Counted from the stretch's first letter, positions 41,749 through 52,321 are shown. The stretch: 64,000 bases of DNA from Shinella zoogloeoides (GCF_022682305.1 NZ_CP093528.1:571501-635500), one strand, 5' to 3'. Program-made: numbers and translations. The notes: generated by a model not told the origin, from the letters alone.

Positions 41749-42273
41749 TCAGGCGCCGGCCGCGCCGTTTTTGGCGCCGGGAACGGCCTCGCCGAGGATT
41801 TTCCGCTCGAAGGCGATGAGGAGCGTCTTCAGGCCCGGCTCCTGCACGCGGCTGGCGGCCTCGGCGCAGTCGACCCATTCGGCGCGGCGCTCGCCCTTTT
41901 CTGGAAAGTTCTTGCAGACGTCGTCGACGGCGAGCGGGAAGACGCGCACCCGGCAGTCGACCTTGAGGCCGTGCGGCAGGCCCTTCATGTAGTGGTAGCT
42001 GCCGACAGGCTCCGCGCCGACCGTGCCCTTCACGCCGGCCTCTTCCCAGGCTTCGCGCGCGGCGGCGGCCGATGCGCTCTTGCCGTCCATCGGCCAGCCC
42101 TTGGGAATGACCCAGCGGCCGGTGTCGCGGCTGGTGATGATGAGGACCTCGACCGCCGCGTGCTTCTTCTTCACCCGATAGCACAGCGCGCCGTACTGTT
42201 CGCGCACGGGCCGGCGGAACATGAGATGGACGTCGCTGACGATACGGTTGAGAATGTTCAAGGTCTTTTTCAT
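41749..42273 (-). CDS. Nudix hydrolase
   Basis: 174 aa. The Nudix box runs Gly-Trp-Pro-Met-Asp-Gly-Lys...Ala-Arg-Glu-Ala-Trp-Glu-Glu-Ala-Gly-Val, so the REUXEEXGU core is intact while the first glutamate of the canonical GX5E is lysine, as in the diphosphoinositol-polyphosphate/ApnA-like subgroup. Substrates may be dinucleoside polyphosphates or inositol pyrophosphates; the exact one is unknown. It is followed at 41679 by the Pit gene on the same strand. Confidence 0.86.
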   Translation of the reverse strand: MKKTLNILNRIVSDVHLMFRRPVREQYGALCYRVKKKHAAVEVLIITSRDTGRWVIPKGWPMDGKSASAAAAREAWEEAGVKGTVGAEPVGSYHYMKGLPHGLKVDCRVRVFPLAVDDVCKNFPEKGERRAEWVDCAEAASRVQEPGLKTLLIAFERKILGEAVPGAKNGAAGA

Positions 42274-42342
42274 TCCTCTTGTCGGGAAGTGCTCGTTGAG
42301 TCGTTATCGGACATCTTGCTTGCGCGAGATTTGCGGCGCAAG

Positions 42343-43137
42343 TCAGGCTTGTGGGGGCAGGCGGCGCTTTTGCAGGCGCAACTGGGAAATTCTCTGCCAT
42401 TCCCCGCTGCGTGCCGCCTCGCGGATCGCGACGGCGATATAATCCATATGCGCCTGCGCGGCGTTCCGCGCCGCATTGCCGTCGCCCACCATGATGGCGG
42501 CATGGATGGCCTCGTGCTGGGCGAGGAGGTCCGCGCGCGCCGCCGGCGAGGAAAAGACGAGGTGGCGATGGAAGAAGATGCCCTGCGTGAGCAGCCGGTA
42601 GCAGGCGCGCAGCGTGTGCAGCAGCACGATGTTGTGCGCCGCCTCGCCGATGGCGTTGTGCAGGTCGACGTCGGCCTGCAGTTCGGCGTCGAAGGAGCCT
42701 TCGGCATGGGCCGTGCGCATCGCCTGCATGATGCGCGTCAGCGCCTGCCGGTCGTAGTCCGTTGCGCGGCGGGCGGCGAGGTCCGCCGTGATGCCCTCCA
42801 GTTCGCGGCGGTATTCGATATAGTCCTCCGTCGCGCGCTGGTGGCGGGCGATGAGATCGACCACGGGGCGGGAAAAGACCTGGCCAATGATATCGGCGAC
42901 ATAGGTGCCGTCGCCGTGCTGGCTGATGAGCAGCCCCCGGCTCTCCAGTTCCTTCAGCGCCTCGCGCAGGATGGGGCGGGAAACGTCGAGGCGCCTGGAA
43001 AGCTCGCGCTCGCCCGGCAGCTTGTCGCCGTCGCGCAGCACCCCTTCAAGCAGCAAAAGCTCGATCTGCCGCACGACCTCGTCCGAGGTCCGGCTATGGC
43101 TGATGCGGGAGAAAAGGTCGAAGTCGGTGTCGCTCAC
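42343..43137 (-). CDS. FadR-type GntR regulator
   Basis: 264 aa. The N-terminal winged helix has the GntR motif Asp-Lys-Leu-Pro-Gly-Glu-Arg-Glu-Leu-Ser-Arg-Arg-Leu and Val-Ser-Arg-Pro-Ile-Leu-Arg-Glu-Ala. The C-terminal helical FCD domain has the metal-ligand pattern Asp/His (Ala-Asp-Val-Asp-Leu-His-Asn, His-Glu-Ala-Ile-His). FCD regulators sense small organic acids, and PdhR/LldR/GlcC relatives are common. The glcDEF operon lies 2.5 kb away, but a link to it is only inference. Start is GTG 43137, with a TTG at 43155 also in frame. Confidence 0.86.
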   Translation of the reverse strand: MSDTDFDLFSRISHSRTSDEVVRQIELLLLEGVLRDGDKLPGERELSRRLDVSRPILREALKELESRGLLISQHGDGTYVADIIGQVFSRPVVDLIARHQRATEDYIEYRRELEGITADLAARRATDYDRQALTRIMQAMRTAHAEGSFDAELQADVDLHNAIGEAAHNIVLLHTLRACYRLLTQGIFFHRHLVFSSPAARADLLAQHEAIHAAIMVGDGNAARNAAQAHMDYIAVAIREAARSGEWQRISQLRLQKRRLPPQA

Positions 43138-43281
43138 ACCGCCGATACTACCCAAGCGGGCGGAAACTGGTCAACAATCTTGTCCAGTCCTCGCCTTTCG
43201 GCCTGCGTCAATGCGCCCTATCGGCGCATGCCTGACATTTGTTAAGACTATGCCGTTGCGCATGAGGGGGAACGTGCAGAC

Positions 43282-44559
43282 ATGGCAAAGGGCAGCTTCG
43301 CCTTTCCGCAGGCGACCGCGCGTGCGCAGGCGCTCGGGGAAATTCATGCAAGACCGTATGCGCTGGTGCCGTCGCCGCGCGTCATCTTCCAGCTCGCCTT
43401 CCTGACGGAGGGCGGCTCGGCCGTCGATCATGCCGTGATGGCGGAACTGTCGCGCTCGCGCGGCATCTCGCCGCCCGGCCGCGATTCCAGCCACCACGCG
43501 CTGAGCTGGGGGCAGGGCACGCTGCGCTGGGAGCGGCACACCGAATTCTCGACCTATTTCTGGGATGCGCCGGTGCCGGAGAAATTCGGCGGCGAGGTCG
43601 CGGTCCATCCGTTCGGCGACAGCTTCTCGCCGCCCGGCACGCTGATCTCGGGCATCCGTCTGGAAATCCGCCCCGATTCGCCGGAAACGCGCGAGGCGAT
43701 CGCTACCTTCGATCCGACGAGCCTCTGTTACAGCGAGATCAAGAACGGCCAGGGCGTCGTCCTCACCGACTTCCGACAGAACGGCGACGGGCTGACGCAG
43801 ATCCTCGTCATTGATCGCGGCATGACCGAGGCGGGGAGGGGTGCGCTCGTCCAGCGCCTGCTCGACATCGAGACCTACCGCACGCTCGCCATGATGGGGC
43901 TGCCGCTCGCCCAGTCGCTGTCGCCGGAAATCCGCCGCATCGAGGATGGGCTGACCGGCATCACCAACGCCATGAAGCAGCATGCCCGCGACAGGGCCGA
44001 CGCGCTTCTGACGGAGATCACCCGCCTTGCCGCCGAGCTGGAGGCCAATGCCGCGCTCAGCCTCTATCGCTTCGGCGCGAGCCGCGCCTATTACGGCATC
44101 GTGCAGGAGCGCATCCGAACGCTGGCCGAGACCGCGGTGCCGGGCTACGAGACGCTGGGCTTCTTCCTGGAACGCCGGCTGGCGCCCGCCATGCGCACCT
44201 GCCAGTCCGTCGAGGAGCGGCAGGCGAACCTGTCGCGCAAGCTCGCCCGCGCCACGGCGTTGCTGAGAAGCTGGATCGACGTGGAACTGGAGCAGCTCAA
44301 TTCGACGCTGCTCAATTCCATGGACCGGCGCGCGAAATTGCAGCTCCGCCTGCAGCAGACCGTCGAAGGCCTGTCGGTGGCGGCGATTTCCTACTATGTC
44401 GTCGGCCTCTTCGGCTATGTGGCCAAGGCCGCACACGGCCTCGGTCTGCCGATCAAGCCGGAAACGCTGACCGGCGTCGCCGTGCCCTTCGTCATCCTCG
44501 GCATGTGGCTGCTCGTCCGCGCGATCCGTCACCGGCACGCGGAAGAGGACCGGCACTGA
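43282..44559 (+). CDS. DUF3422 membrane-anchored protein
   Basis: 425 aa. The long cytoplasmic helical domain (Glu-Ile-His-Ala-Arg-Pro-Tyr near residue 20; Ser-Gly-Ile-Arg) ends in two transmembrane helices (about residues 365-385 and 395-415). This is the DUF3422 architecture of alpha- and betaproteobacteria. No molecular function is established. The ATG follows GAGGGGGAA. It is convergent with the LysR gene at 44573. Confidence 0.82.
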   Translation: MAKGSFAFPQATARAQALGEIHARPYALVPSPRVIFQLAFLTEGGSAVDHAVMAELSRSRGISPPGRDSSHHALSWGQGTLRWERHTEFSTYFWDAPVPEKFGGEVAVHPFGDSFSPPGTLISGIRLEIRPDSPETREAIATFDPTSLCYSEIKNGQGVVLTDFRQNGDGLTQILVIDRGMTEAGRGALVQRLLDIETYRTLAMMGLPLAQSLSPEIRRIEDGLTGITNAMKQHARDRADALLTEITRLAAELEANAALSLYRFGASRAYYGIVQERIRTLAETAVPGYETLGFFLERRLAPAMRTCQSVEERQANLSRKLARATALLRSWIDVELEQLNSTLLNSMDRRAKLQLRLQQTVEGLSVAAISYYVVGLFGYVAKAAHGLGLPIKPETLTGVAVPFVILGMWLLVRAIRHRHAEEDRH

Positions 44560-44572
44560 CCGGCTGAAGGCC

Positions 44573-45469
44573 TCAGCGCTCCCAGTAGGGCAGGGGGCCG
44601 AACAGTTCGGCGAGATAATCGATGAACAGCCGCACCTTGACGGGCAGGAACTGCCGGCTGGGATAGACCGCCGACAGCACCACGTTGCGCGAGCTTTCGT
44701 AGTCGGGCAGCACCTGCACCAGCTCGCCGTTCTTCAGCGCCGGGCCGATATCCCAGGTCGAGCGCAGCGCGATGCCCATGCCGGAGGTCACCGCCTCGCT
44801 CACCACTTCCGAGGAATTGGTGTAGAGCGGTCCTTGCGGGCGATAGGTGACGCTGCCCTCCGGCCCTTCCAGCCGCCAGACGTCCTGCGTGTGCGGCGGC
44901 AAGCAGACATGCTGGGCAAGGTCCTCGAGCGTGGCCGGCACGCCGCGGCGGGCGAGATAGCCGGGTGAGGCGCAGAGCACGCGGCGCACCGGGGCGAGCC
45001 TGCGGGCGACGAGGGACGAGTCGGACAGTTCGCCGATTCGGATGGCAAGATCGAAGCCGCCGCCGACGATATCGGAGAAGTCGTCGGTCAGGATGAGGTT
45101 GACGACCAGCTCGGGATACTGGTCCATGAAGCCCTTGAGATGGGGCGCGATATGCATGCGGCCGAAGGAGGTGGGCGCGGAAATCCTGAGCGAGCCGCGC
45201 ACCGCGCCGGACCGGCCGGACACGAAGGCTTCCGCCTCCTCGATGCCGGCGAGGATGCCGACGATGCGCTCGTAGAAGCCCTGTCCGGCCTCGGTCAGCG
45301 AGATTTGCCGCGTCGTGCGCTGGAAGAGGCGGGTGCCGAGGCGTTCCTCAAGTCTTTTCACGCGCTTGGAGACGACGGCCGGGGAAAGTCCGAGCGCGCG
45401 GCCTGCGGCGGACATGCTGCCCATGGCGATGACGCGGGAGAAGATTTCGAGGTCGCCGAGATTTGTCAT
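44573..45469 (-). CDS. LysR-type regulator divergent from glcD
   Basis: 298 aa. The helix-turn-helix is Leu-Gly-Asp-Leu-Glu-Ile-Phe-Ser-Arg-Val-Ile-Ala-Met-Gly-Ser-Met-Ser. The C-terminal substrate domain is intact. It resembles the DsdC/LeuO-like group without a clear effector. It is divergent from glcD with a 160-bp gap, so it is a candidate regulator of glycolate oxidation. The start at 45469 was chosen over the extended frame to 45625, which is not protein-like. Confidence 0.87.
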   Translation of the reverse strand: MTNLGDLEIFSRVIAMGSMSAAGRALGLSPAVVSKRVKRLEERLGTRLFQRTTRQISLTEAGQGFYERIVGILAGIEEAEAFVSGRSGAVRGSLRISAPTSFGRMHIAPHLKGFMDQYPELVVNLILTDDFSDIVGGGFDLAIRIGELSDSSLVARRLAPVRRVLCASPGYLARRGVPATLEDLAQHVCLPPHTQDVWRLEGPEGSVTYRPQGPLYTNSSEVVSEAVTSGMGIALRSTWDIGPALKNGELVQVLPDYESSRNVVLSAVYPSRQFLPVKVRLFIDYLAELFGPLPYWER

Positions 45470-45629
45470 GCAGTCGCGTCCATTGTTTCCGAAGCGGACA
45501 AAATGCTTAGCATTTGCGGGCGGTAATAGGAAGTGGTAAGAAAAATGGACCACTTTGCATGTGCCCGAAAAAGGGCATAGTGCTTTTGCATCCGGTGTTG
45601 TGCGTGGAAAAGGCGGGGGAGGCAAGGAT

Positions 45630-47066
45630 ATGGATCAGATCGGGTTCCTGGAGCCGCGCGCCGCGGTGCTTGCCCGCCGCCGGGAAATCGTCGTCGATCT
45701 CCTCGACCTTCTGCCGGAAGGTTGCCTCGTCCACGAGCCGCGCGAGCTGGTGCCCTTCGAGACCGACGCCTTCGTCTCCTATCGCCGCCTGCCGCTCGCC
45801 GTCGCCCTGCCGGAGACGACGGAACAGGTCGCGGCGGTGCTGAAATACTGTCATCGCTATGGCGTGCCCGTCGTGCCGCGCGGGGCGGGCACCTCGCTTT
45901 CCGGCGGCACGATCCCGCAGGAGGACGCGGTCGTCGTCGGCCTTTCCAAGATGTCGCGCATCCTGGAGGTCGATTATGCCAACCGCTCGGCGACCGTCCA
46001 GGCCGGCGTCACCAATCTTGCGATTTCCGATGCCGTGTCCGCCGACGGCTATTTCTACGCGCCGGACCCGAGTTCCCAACTCGCCTGCACCATCGGCGGC
46101 AATATCGGTATGAATTCCGGCGGCGCGCACTGCCTGAAATACGGCGTGACGACCAACAACCTGCTCGGCGTCAAGCTGGTGCTCATCGACGGCACGATCA
46201 TCGAGCTTGGCGGCAAGGCGCTCGATGCCGGGGGGCTGGACCTGCTCGGCGTGGTTTGCGGCGGCGAGGGCCAGCTCGGCATCGTCACGGAGGCGACGGT
46301 GCGCCTCATCGCCAAACCCGAGGGCGCGCGCCCGGTGCTTTTCGGCTTCGACAGTTCGGAAGAGGCGGGGGCCTGCGTCGCCGATGTCATCGGCGCGGGC
46401 ATCATTCCCGTCGCCATCGAGTTCATGGACAAGCCCGCCATCGAAATCTGCGAGGCCTTCGCGCAGGCCGGCTATCCGATGGATGTCGAGGCGCTGCTGA
46501 TCGTCGAAGTCGAGGGTTCGGAAGCCGAGATGGAGGCGATGCTGGCCAGCATCATCGAGATCGCCGGAGGCCATGGCGTGAAGGTCGTGAAGGAAAGCCA
46601 GTCCGCGACGGAAGCGGCGCTGATCTGGAAGGGCCGTAAATCCGCCTTCGGCGCGACCGGCCGCATCGCCGACTATATCTGCATGGACGGAACGGTGCCG
46701 CTCGGCCAGCTTTCGCACGTGCTGCGCGGCACGGCGGAGATCGTCGCGAAATACGGCCTGCGCGTCGCCAACGTCTTCCATGCCGGCGACGGCAACATGC
46801 ATCCGCTCATCCTCTTCAACGCCAACGACCCGGAAGAGGCGGCCAAGGCGGAGGCGGCCGGCAACGACATCCTGAAACTCTGCGTCGATGCCGGCGGATG
46901 CCTCACCGGCGAGCACGGCGTCGGCATCGAGAAGCGCGACCTGATGCGCCACCAGTATTCGGATGTGGATCTTGCACAGCAAATGGCGGTGCGCGCCGCA
47001 TTCGATCCGCAATGGCTGCTTAATCCCTCCAAGGTCTTCCCGCTCGAAGGGCGCCCCGCCGCATGA
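45630..47066 (+). CDS. glcD: Glycolate oxidase subunit GlcD
   Basis: 478 aa FAD-linked oxidase. The PP-loop FAD domain has Val-Pro-Arg-Gly-Ala-Gly-Thr-Ser-Leu-Ser-Gly-Gly near residue 85 and Gly-Gly-Asn-Ile-Gly-Met-Asn-Ser-Gly-Gly-Ala-His-Cys-Leu-Lys near 155. The C-terminal Phe-His-Ala-Gly-Asp-Gly-Asn-Met-His-Pro and Thr-Gly-Glu-His-Gly-Val-Gly motifs bind the substrate. With GlcE and GlcF it oxidises glycolate (and D-lactate) to glyoxylate (pyruvate), feeding the quinone pool. The ATG follows GGGGGAGG at 45615-45622. It overlaps glcE by ATGA. Confidence 0.95.
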   Translation: MDQIGFLEPRAAVLARRREIVVDLLDLLPEGCLVHEPRELVPFETDAFVSYRRLPLAVALPETTEQVAAVLKYCHRYGVPVVPRGAGTSLSGGTIPQEDAVVVGLSKMSRILEVDYANRSATVQAGVTNLAISDAVSADGYFYAPDPSSQLACTIGGNIGMNSGGAHCLKYGVTTNNLLGVKLVLIDGTIIELGGKALDAGGLDLLGVVCGGEGQLGIVTEATVRLIAKPEGARPVLFGFDSSEEAGACVADVIGAGIIPVAIEFMDKPAIEICEAFAQAGYPMDVEALLIVEVEGSEAEMEAMLASIIEIAGGHGVKVVKESQSATEAALIWKGRKSAFGATGRIADYICMDGTVPLGQLSHVLRGTAEIVAKYGLRVANVFHAGDGNMHPLILFNANDPEEAAKAEAAGNDILKLCVDAGGCLTGEHGVGIEKRDLMRHQYSDVDLAQQMAVRAAFDPQWLLNPSKVFPLEGRPAA

Positions 47067-48271
47067 CGCCGATCCATCAACCGCTTTCCGAAGAGGCCGC
47101 CGCCCGGCTCGTCCAGGCCGCCGCGCTGTCGAAAACGCCCCTCGCCATCCGGGGTGGCGGCACGCGTAGCCTGCATGCCGCGCCGGAAGGCGCAGAGCAG
47201 CTCTCCTCGCGCGGCCTGTCCGGCATCCTCGCCTACAATCCGGCTGAAATGACCATGACAGCCCGCGCCGGCACGCCGCTGGAGGCGGTGGAGGCCGCGC
47301 TTGCCGAAAAGCGCCAGATGCTCGCCTTCGAGCCGAACGACCTGCGCGGCGTGCTCGGCACCTCGGGCATCCCCACCATCGGCGGCGTCTTCGCCACCAA
47401 TGCCTCCGGCCCGCGCCGCTTCACGGCAGGCGCGGCGCGCGACAGCCTGCTCGGCGTGCGCTTCGTCAACGGCAGGGGCGAGGTGGTGAAGGCCGGCGGG
47501 CGCGTGATGAAGAACGTCACCGGTCTCGATCTGGTCAAGCTTCTCGCCGGCTCGCACGGCTCGCTGGCGCTGCTGACCGAAGCCACCTTCCGTCTGCTGC
47601 CGATGCCCGAAACCGCCGTGACCATCGTCGTCTCCGGTCTCAACGACGCGGAGGCCGCTGCCGCCATGGCGACGGCCATGTCGATGTCCGTGGAGGTCTC
47701 CGGTGCGGCGCATCTTCCCGAAAGCGTGCGCGGCCGTTTCGCCGGCGGCGCGCTGCCCGATGGCGCGGCAACGGTGCTGCGCCTCGAAGGGCTTGCCGCC
47801 TCCGTCGCCGTCCGTGCGGAAAAGCTGGTTGCCGCCATGGCCCGCTTCGGCGCCGTCTCCCGCTTCGACGCGGAAACGACGCTCCGCCTCTGGCGCGAGA
47901 TCCGCGACGGCGCGCCCTATGCGGATGGCACGCCCCGCCCGCTCTGGCGTGTCTCCGTGGCCCCGACCGCCGGCCAGCAGCTCGTCGCGGCGCTCCGCCT
48001 CGAAGCCGGCGTCGACGCCTTTTACGACTGGCAGGGCGGCCTCGTCTGGCTGCGCATGGAGGCCGATCCCGAGGCCGCGCTGCTGCGCCGCTACGTCAAG
48101 GCCGTCGGCGGCGGGCATGCGACCCTGCTGCGCGCGCGGCCGGAGGTGCTGGCCGCGGCGCAAACGCACCAGCCGCAGCCGGAGGCCGTGGCGCTGCTGC
48201 AGGCGCGGGTGAAGGCGAGTTTCGATCCGGATGGGTTGTTCCGGTCGCGGATGGTGGGTGGCCAACAATGA
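47063..48271 (+). CDS. glcE: Glycolate oxidase FAD-binding subunit GlcE
   Basis: 402 aa. It is a shorter FAD-PP-loop protein: Leu-Ala-Ile-Arg-Gly-Gly-Gly-Thr-Arg-Ser near residue 30, Gly-Thr-Ser-Gly-Ile-Pro-Thr-Ile-Gly-Gly and Val-Thr-Gly-Leu-Asp-Leu-Val-Lys-Leu. GlcE is the second flavin subunit of the glycolate oxidase complex. It is coupled to glcD. A repeat element separates it from glcF. Confidence 0.94.
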   Translation: MTPIHQPLSEEAAARLVQAAALSKTPLAIRGGGTRSLHAAPEGAEQLSSRGLSGILAYNPAEMTMTARAGTPLEAVEAALAEKRQMLAFEPNDLRGVLGTSGIPTIGGVFATNASGPRRFTAGAARDSLLGVRFVNGRGEVVKAGGRVMKNVTGLDLVKLLAGSHGSLALLTEATFRLLPMPETAVTIVVSGLNDAEAAAAMATAMSMSVEVSGAAHLPESVRGRFAGGALPDGAATVLRLEGLAASVAVRAEKLVAAMARFGAVSRFDAETTLRLWREIRDGAPYADGTPRPLWRVSVAPTAGQQLVAALRLEAGVDAFYDWQGGLVWLRMEADPEAALLRRYVKAVGGGHATLLRARPEVLAAAQTHQPQPEAVALLQARVKASFDPDGLFRSRMVGGQQ

Positions 48272-48283
48272 TCGCTTGCGTGA

Positions 48284-48405
48284 CTGCCCCTCATCCCCCT
48301 GCCGGGACCTTCTCCCCGCAAGCGGGGAGAAGGAGGAAAACGGCGCGCCCAGCGCTCCTCGCCCCGTTTACGGGGAGAGGATGCCGGCAGGCAGGTGAGG
48401 GGCAG
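48284..48405. repeat. Rhizobial palindromic repeat between glcE and glcF
   Basis: The outer arms CTGCCCCTCATCCCCCTGCCGG and CCGGCAGGCAGGTGAGGGGCAG are inverted, and the inner stems TTCTCCCCGCAAGCGGGGAGAA and CCCCGTTTACGGGG are hairpins. It has the same architecture as the modA-modB repeat at 21673-21813. Confidence 0.88.
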
Positions 48406-48440
48406 CGGCGCCAAGGCCGGCATGAAAAGGACGCCCGCTG

Positions 48441-49739
<1,299 letters not shown>

Positions 49740-49768
49740 TTTCGCGGCGCGCCGCCGGCTGAAACGAA

Positions 49769-49791
49769 GATGCCGGCGCAAGGCCGGCATC
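49769..49791. terminator. Hairpin terminator between glcF and the L,D-transpeptidase
   Basis: GATGCCGGC (49769-49777) and GCCGGCATC (49783-49791) form a perfect 9-bp stem with GCAAG loop. It lies between convergent genes and probably terminates both. Confidence 0.7.
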
Positions 49792-49817
49792 TGGAAGCGG
49801 ATGGAAGTGATCCTGGC

Positions 49818-50528
49818 TCAGCCGCCGAAGCCGAAGAGCGTGCCGAGGAAATCCACGCCCCGGTCGTTGTAGCTGATCGCACCCTGCTTGTTGCCGGGGC
49901 CGACCACGATGACCTTGGTGCCGACATCGGCGCGGGCGTAGAGATGCTCCACGTCCTTGTTCATCATGCGGATACAGCCGGACGACATGTTCTGGCCGAT
50001 CGTCCAGGGCTGGTTCGTGCCGTGGATGCGGAAGATTGTGTCCTGGCCGCCCTTGTAGAGGTAGAGCGCGCGCGCGCCGAGCGGATTGTCCTCGCCGCCT
50101 TCCTGGACGACCGGCAGGATGCGGCCCTTCTTGGCCTCGCGGCGGCGCATCTCGGCCGGTGGGGTCCAGCTCGGCCATTCCGCCTTGCGGCCGACCTTCA
50201 CCACGCCCGACCAGCCGAAGCCGTCGCGGCCGACGCCGATGCCGTAGCGCGTCGCCCGGTTGTTGCCCTCGACATAGTAGAGATACTTGTTGTTCGTATC
50301 GACGATCACGGTGCCCGGCGCCTGGTCGGTCACGAAGCGCACCTTGCTGCGCTTGTATTTCTGGGCGACCTGTTTCTTGCTCTGCGGCTGGGCGACGAGC
50401 GTGACATTCGACGTGGTCTCGACCTGGCTGCCCTTCGGGGCGCCGGGGAAGGCGTTCGCCGATGTGACCGGCATGATCGCCGTGACGGCGAAGGTGGCCG
50501 CCAGCAGGAGCGATGCGTGTTTGCGCAT
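49818..50528 (-). CDS. L,D-transpeptidase (YkuD), first of tandem pair
   Basis: 236 aa. A signal peptide precedes the YkuD domain with Arg-Ile-His-Gly-Thr-Asn and Ser-Ser-Gly-Cys185-Ile-Arg-Met (catalytic Cys). It crosslinks peptidoglycan or attaches outer-membrane proteins or glycan in the periplasm. Rhizobiales with polar growth use many such enzymes. The start at 50528 follows GAGAGGGAA. A paralog lies just upstream at 50702-51442. Confidence 0.92.
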   Translation of the reverse strand: MRKHASLLLAATFAVTAIMPVTSANAFPGAPKGSQVETTSNVTLVAQPQSKKQVAQKYKRSKVRFVTDQAPGTVIVDTNNKYLYYVEGNNRATRYGIGVGRDGFGWSGVVKVGRKAEWPSWTPPAEMRRREAKKGRILPVVQEGGEDNPLGARALYLYKGGQDTIFRIHGTNQPWTIGQNMSSGCIRMMNKDVEHLYARADVGTKVIVVGPGNKQGAISYNDRGVDFLGTLFGFGG

Positions 50529-50701
50529 GGTTATTTCCCTCTCAATCCTCAATTCCGCGAGGCTAGCCGAGTCTCGACCGATTTCAAGCCTTGCCAGCGA
50601 CAAGACGGGCGGGAGGGCGGATTTCTTCGCGGGATGGTGCCGGAAAACGCGCATTTCCGGCCCATCGGACCGGAAATGTCACAGATTCGGGATCGGCTGC
50701 G

Positions 50702-51442
50702 TCAGATCACGATGACCCTGGTGCCGACCTTCACGCGGTCGTAGAGATCGACCACGTCCTCGTTGCGCATGCGGATGCAGCCGGAGGAGACCGCATAGCC
50801 GATCGTCCAGGGCGCGTTGGTGCCGTGGATGCGGTAGAGGGTCGAGCCGAGATACATGGCGCGCGAGCCGAGCGGATTGCCTGGGCCGCCTTCCATATAG
50901 GCCGGCAGGTAATGGCCCTTGGCCGCCTCGCGGCTGATCATCTCCTGCGGCGGCGTCCAGCCCGGCCATTCCGCCTTGCGGGTGATCTTGTGCGCGCCGG
51001 CCCATTCGAAGCCCGGCTTGCCGACGCCGACGCCGTAGCGCCGCGCCTTGCCGTCGCCGAGCACGAGGTAGAGGAAGCGGTTGTTGGTGTCGATGACGAT
51101 CGTGCCGGCCTTGTGCTGCGTTTCGTAGGAGACGAGCTGCGGCAGATACATCGGGTTGAACTGGGTGCGGACCGGCTTCTGCGCCCGGCCGGTTGCCGAG
51201 ACCTGCTCCACGCGTGCGACGCCGTCCTGGCGGATGACGCGGCGCTGCTCGACGCGCTGGCGCTGGACGATGCGGCGCGTGTTGACGGCGGGCTGCACGC
51301 CCTCGCCGGTGAGCTGCATCAGCCACGGCGCGGTGAGGTCGGGACTGACGATGACGGGCGGCCGGCTCTGATAGCGCTCGCCCGCATGGGCGGCGGTGGT
51401 GGTGGCCAGAAGGGTTGCTGCTAGAAGGGTGCGTATCAACAT
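50702..51442 (-). CDS. L,D-transpeptidase (YkuD), second of tandem pair
   Basis: 246 aa. A signal peptide is followed by a Val/Arg/Gln-rich linker (about residues 50-90) and the YkuD domain: His-Gly-Thr-Asn-Ala-Pro-Trp-Thr-Ile-Gly and Ser-Ser-Gly-Cys222-Ile-Arg-Met. The domain is closely similar to the neighbour at 49818 (Glu-Trp-Pro-x-Trp-Thr-Pro-Pro is shared), so this is a tandem duplication with a diverged linker. Confidence 0.92.
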   Translation of the reverse strand: MLIRTLLAATLLATTTAAHAGERYQSRPPVIVSPDLTAPWLMQLTGEGVQPAVNTRRIVQRQRVEQRRVIRQDGVARVEQVSATGRAQKPVRTQFNPMYLPQLVSYETQHKAGTIVIDTNNRFLYLVLGDGKARRYGVGVGKPGFEWAGAHKITRKAEWPGWTPPQEMISREAAKGHYLPAYMEGGPGNPLGSRAMYLGSTLYRIHGTNAPWTIGYAVSSGCIRMRNEDVVDLYDRVKVGTRVIVI

Positions 51443-51662
51443 CGGACGTACTCGCTACTGATCGTCGCCGGGATGCGCCGCCGGATTCGGGAGATGCGGC
51501 GCCGGTTCGGGTGAGATGCTTGCACCCTTCGATGAAGCGAAAGGTAAACGCGCGTTCATTCGATATGCACGATGACGGGAAAGCTTTGAGTAGGGTTATT
51601 GCCGGCTTTCCAAAAGTGGTTGATGAGTGGTAAATCGGAACAAAAGGAAAACGGAGACGGCG

Positions 51663-52292
51663 ATGACGGAACTGGGACTTGTGGTGGGCGAGGACGGGCG
51701 CACGCGTTGCGCATGGCATGGGGGCCTCGACGACTATCGGCGCTACCACGACGAGGAATGGGGCCATCCCGTCACCGGCGATCACCGCCTGTTCGAGAAG
51801 ATCTGCCTCGAAGGGTTCCAGTCGGGCCTGTCCTGGCTCACCATCCTGCGCAAGCGCGAGGGGTTCCGCGCGGCCTTCGCCGGCTTCGACTTCGACAAGG
51901 TCGCCGACTTCGGTGACGCCGATATCGCGCGCTGCCTTGCCGATGCCGGCATCGTGCGTCATCGCGGCAAGATCGTCTCGACCATCAACAATGCCCGCAG
52001 GGCGCAGATATTGCGCGACGAGTTCGGCACGCTGGCGCGCTACTTCTGGAGCTTCGAGCCGAAGCCGGACGAACGGCCGGCGCGGGTGGACTGGGAGACG
52101 ATCCGCGCCAACCCGACGACGCCCACCTCCGTGCGCCTGTCGAAGGACCTGAAGAAGCGTGGCTGGACTTTCGTCGGCCCCACCACGGTCTATGCCTTCA
52201 TGCAGGCCATGGGCCTCGTCAACGACCATGTGGAAGGTTGTTTCTGCCGCGCGGAAGTCGAAACGAAGAGAAATCTGCTCCAGCGGCCATGA
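51663..52292 (+). CDS. tag: DNA-3-methyladenine glycosylase I
   Basis: 209 aa. It removes 3-methyladenine from alkylated DNA. Signature elements are Arg-Cys-Ala-Trp-His-Gly near residue 14, Asp-Glu-Glu-Trp-Gly near 32, Ser-Trp-Leu-Thr-Ile-Leu-Arg-Lys-Arg near 58, and the C-terminal zinc ligands in His-x-x-x-Cys-x-Cys (Asp-His-Val-Glu-Gly-Cys-Phe-Cys). The ATG at 51663 follows GGAGA. It is a single gene. Confidence 0.95.
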   Translation: MTELGLVVGEDGRTRCAWHGGLDDYRRYHDEEWGHPVTGDHRLFEKICLEGFQSGLSWLTILRKREGFRAAFAGFDFDKVADFGDADIARCLADAGIVRHRGKIVSTINNARRAQILRDEFGTLARYFWSFEPKPDERPARVDWETIRANPTTPTSVRLSKDLKKRGWTFVGPTTVYAFMQAMGLVNDHVEGCFCRAEVETKRNLLQRP

Positions 52293-52321
52293 TTTGTCTC
52301 TCGCTGCGACAAATAGTTGTT

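Noticed and set aside
40156..43245. 1029-aa open frame on the plus strand
   Set aside because: It lies opposite pit, nudix and fadR genes that have recognisable motifs; composition is that of a GC-rich antisense shadow.
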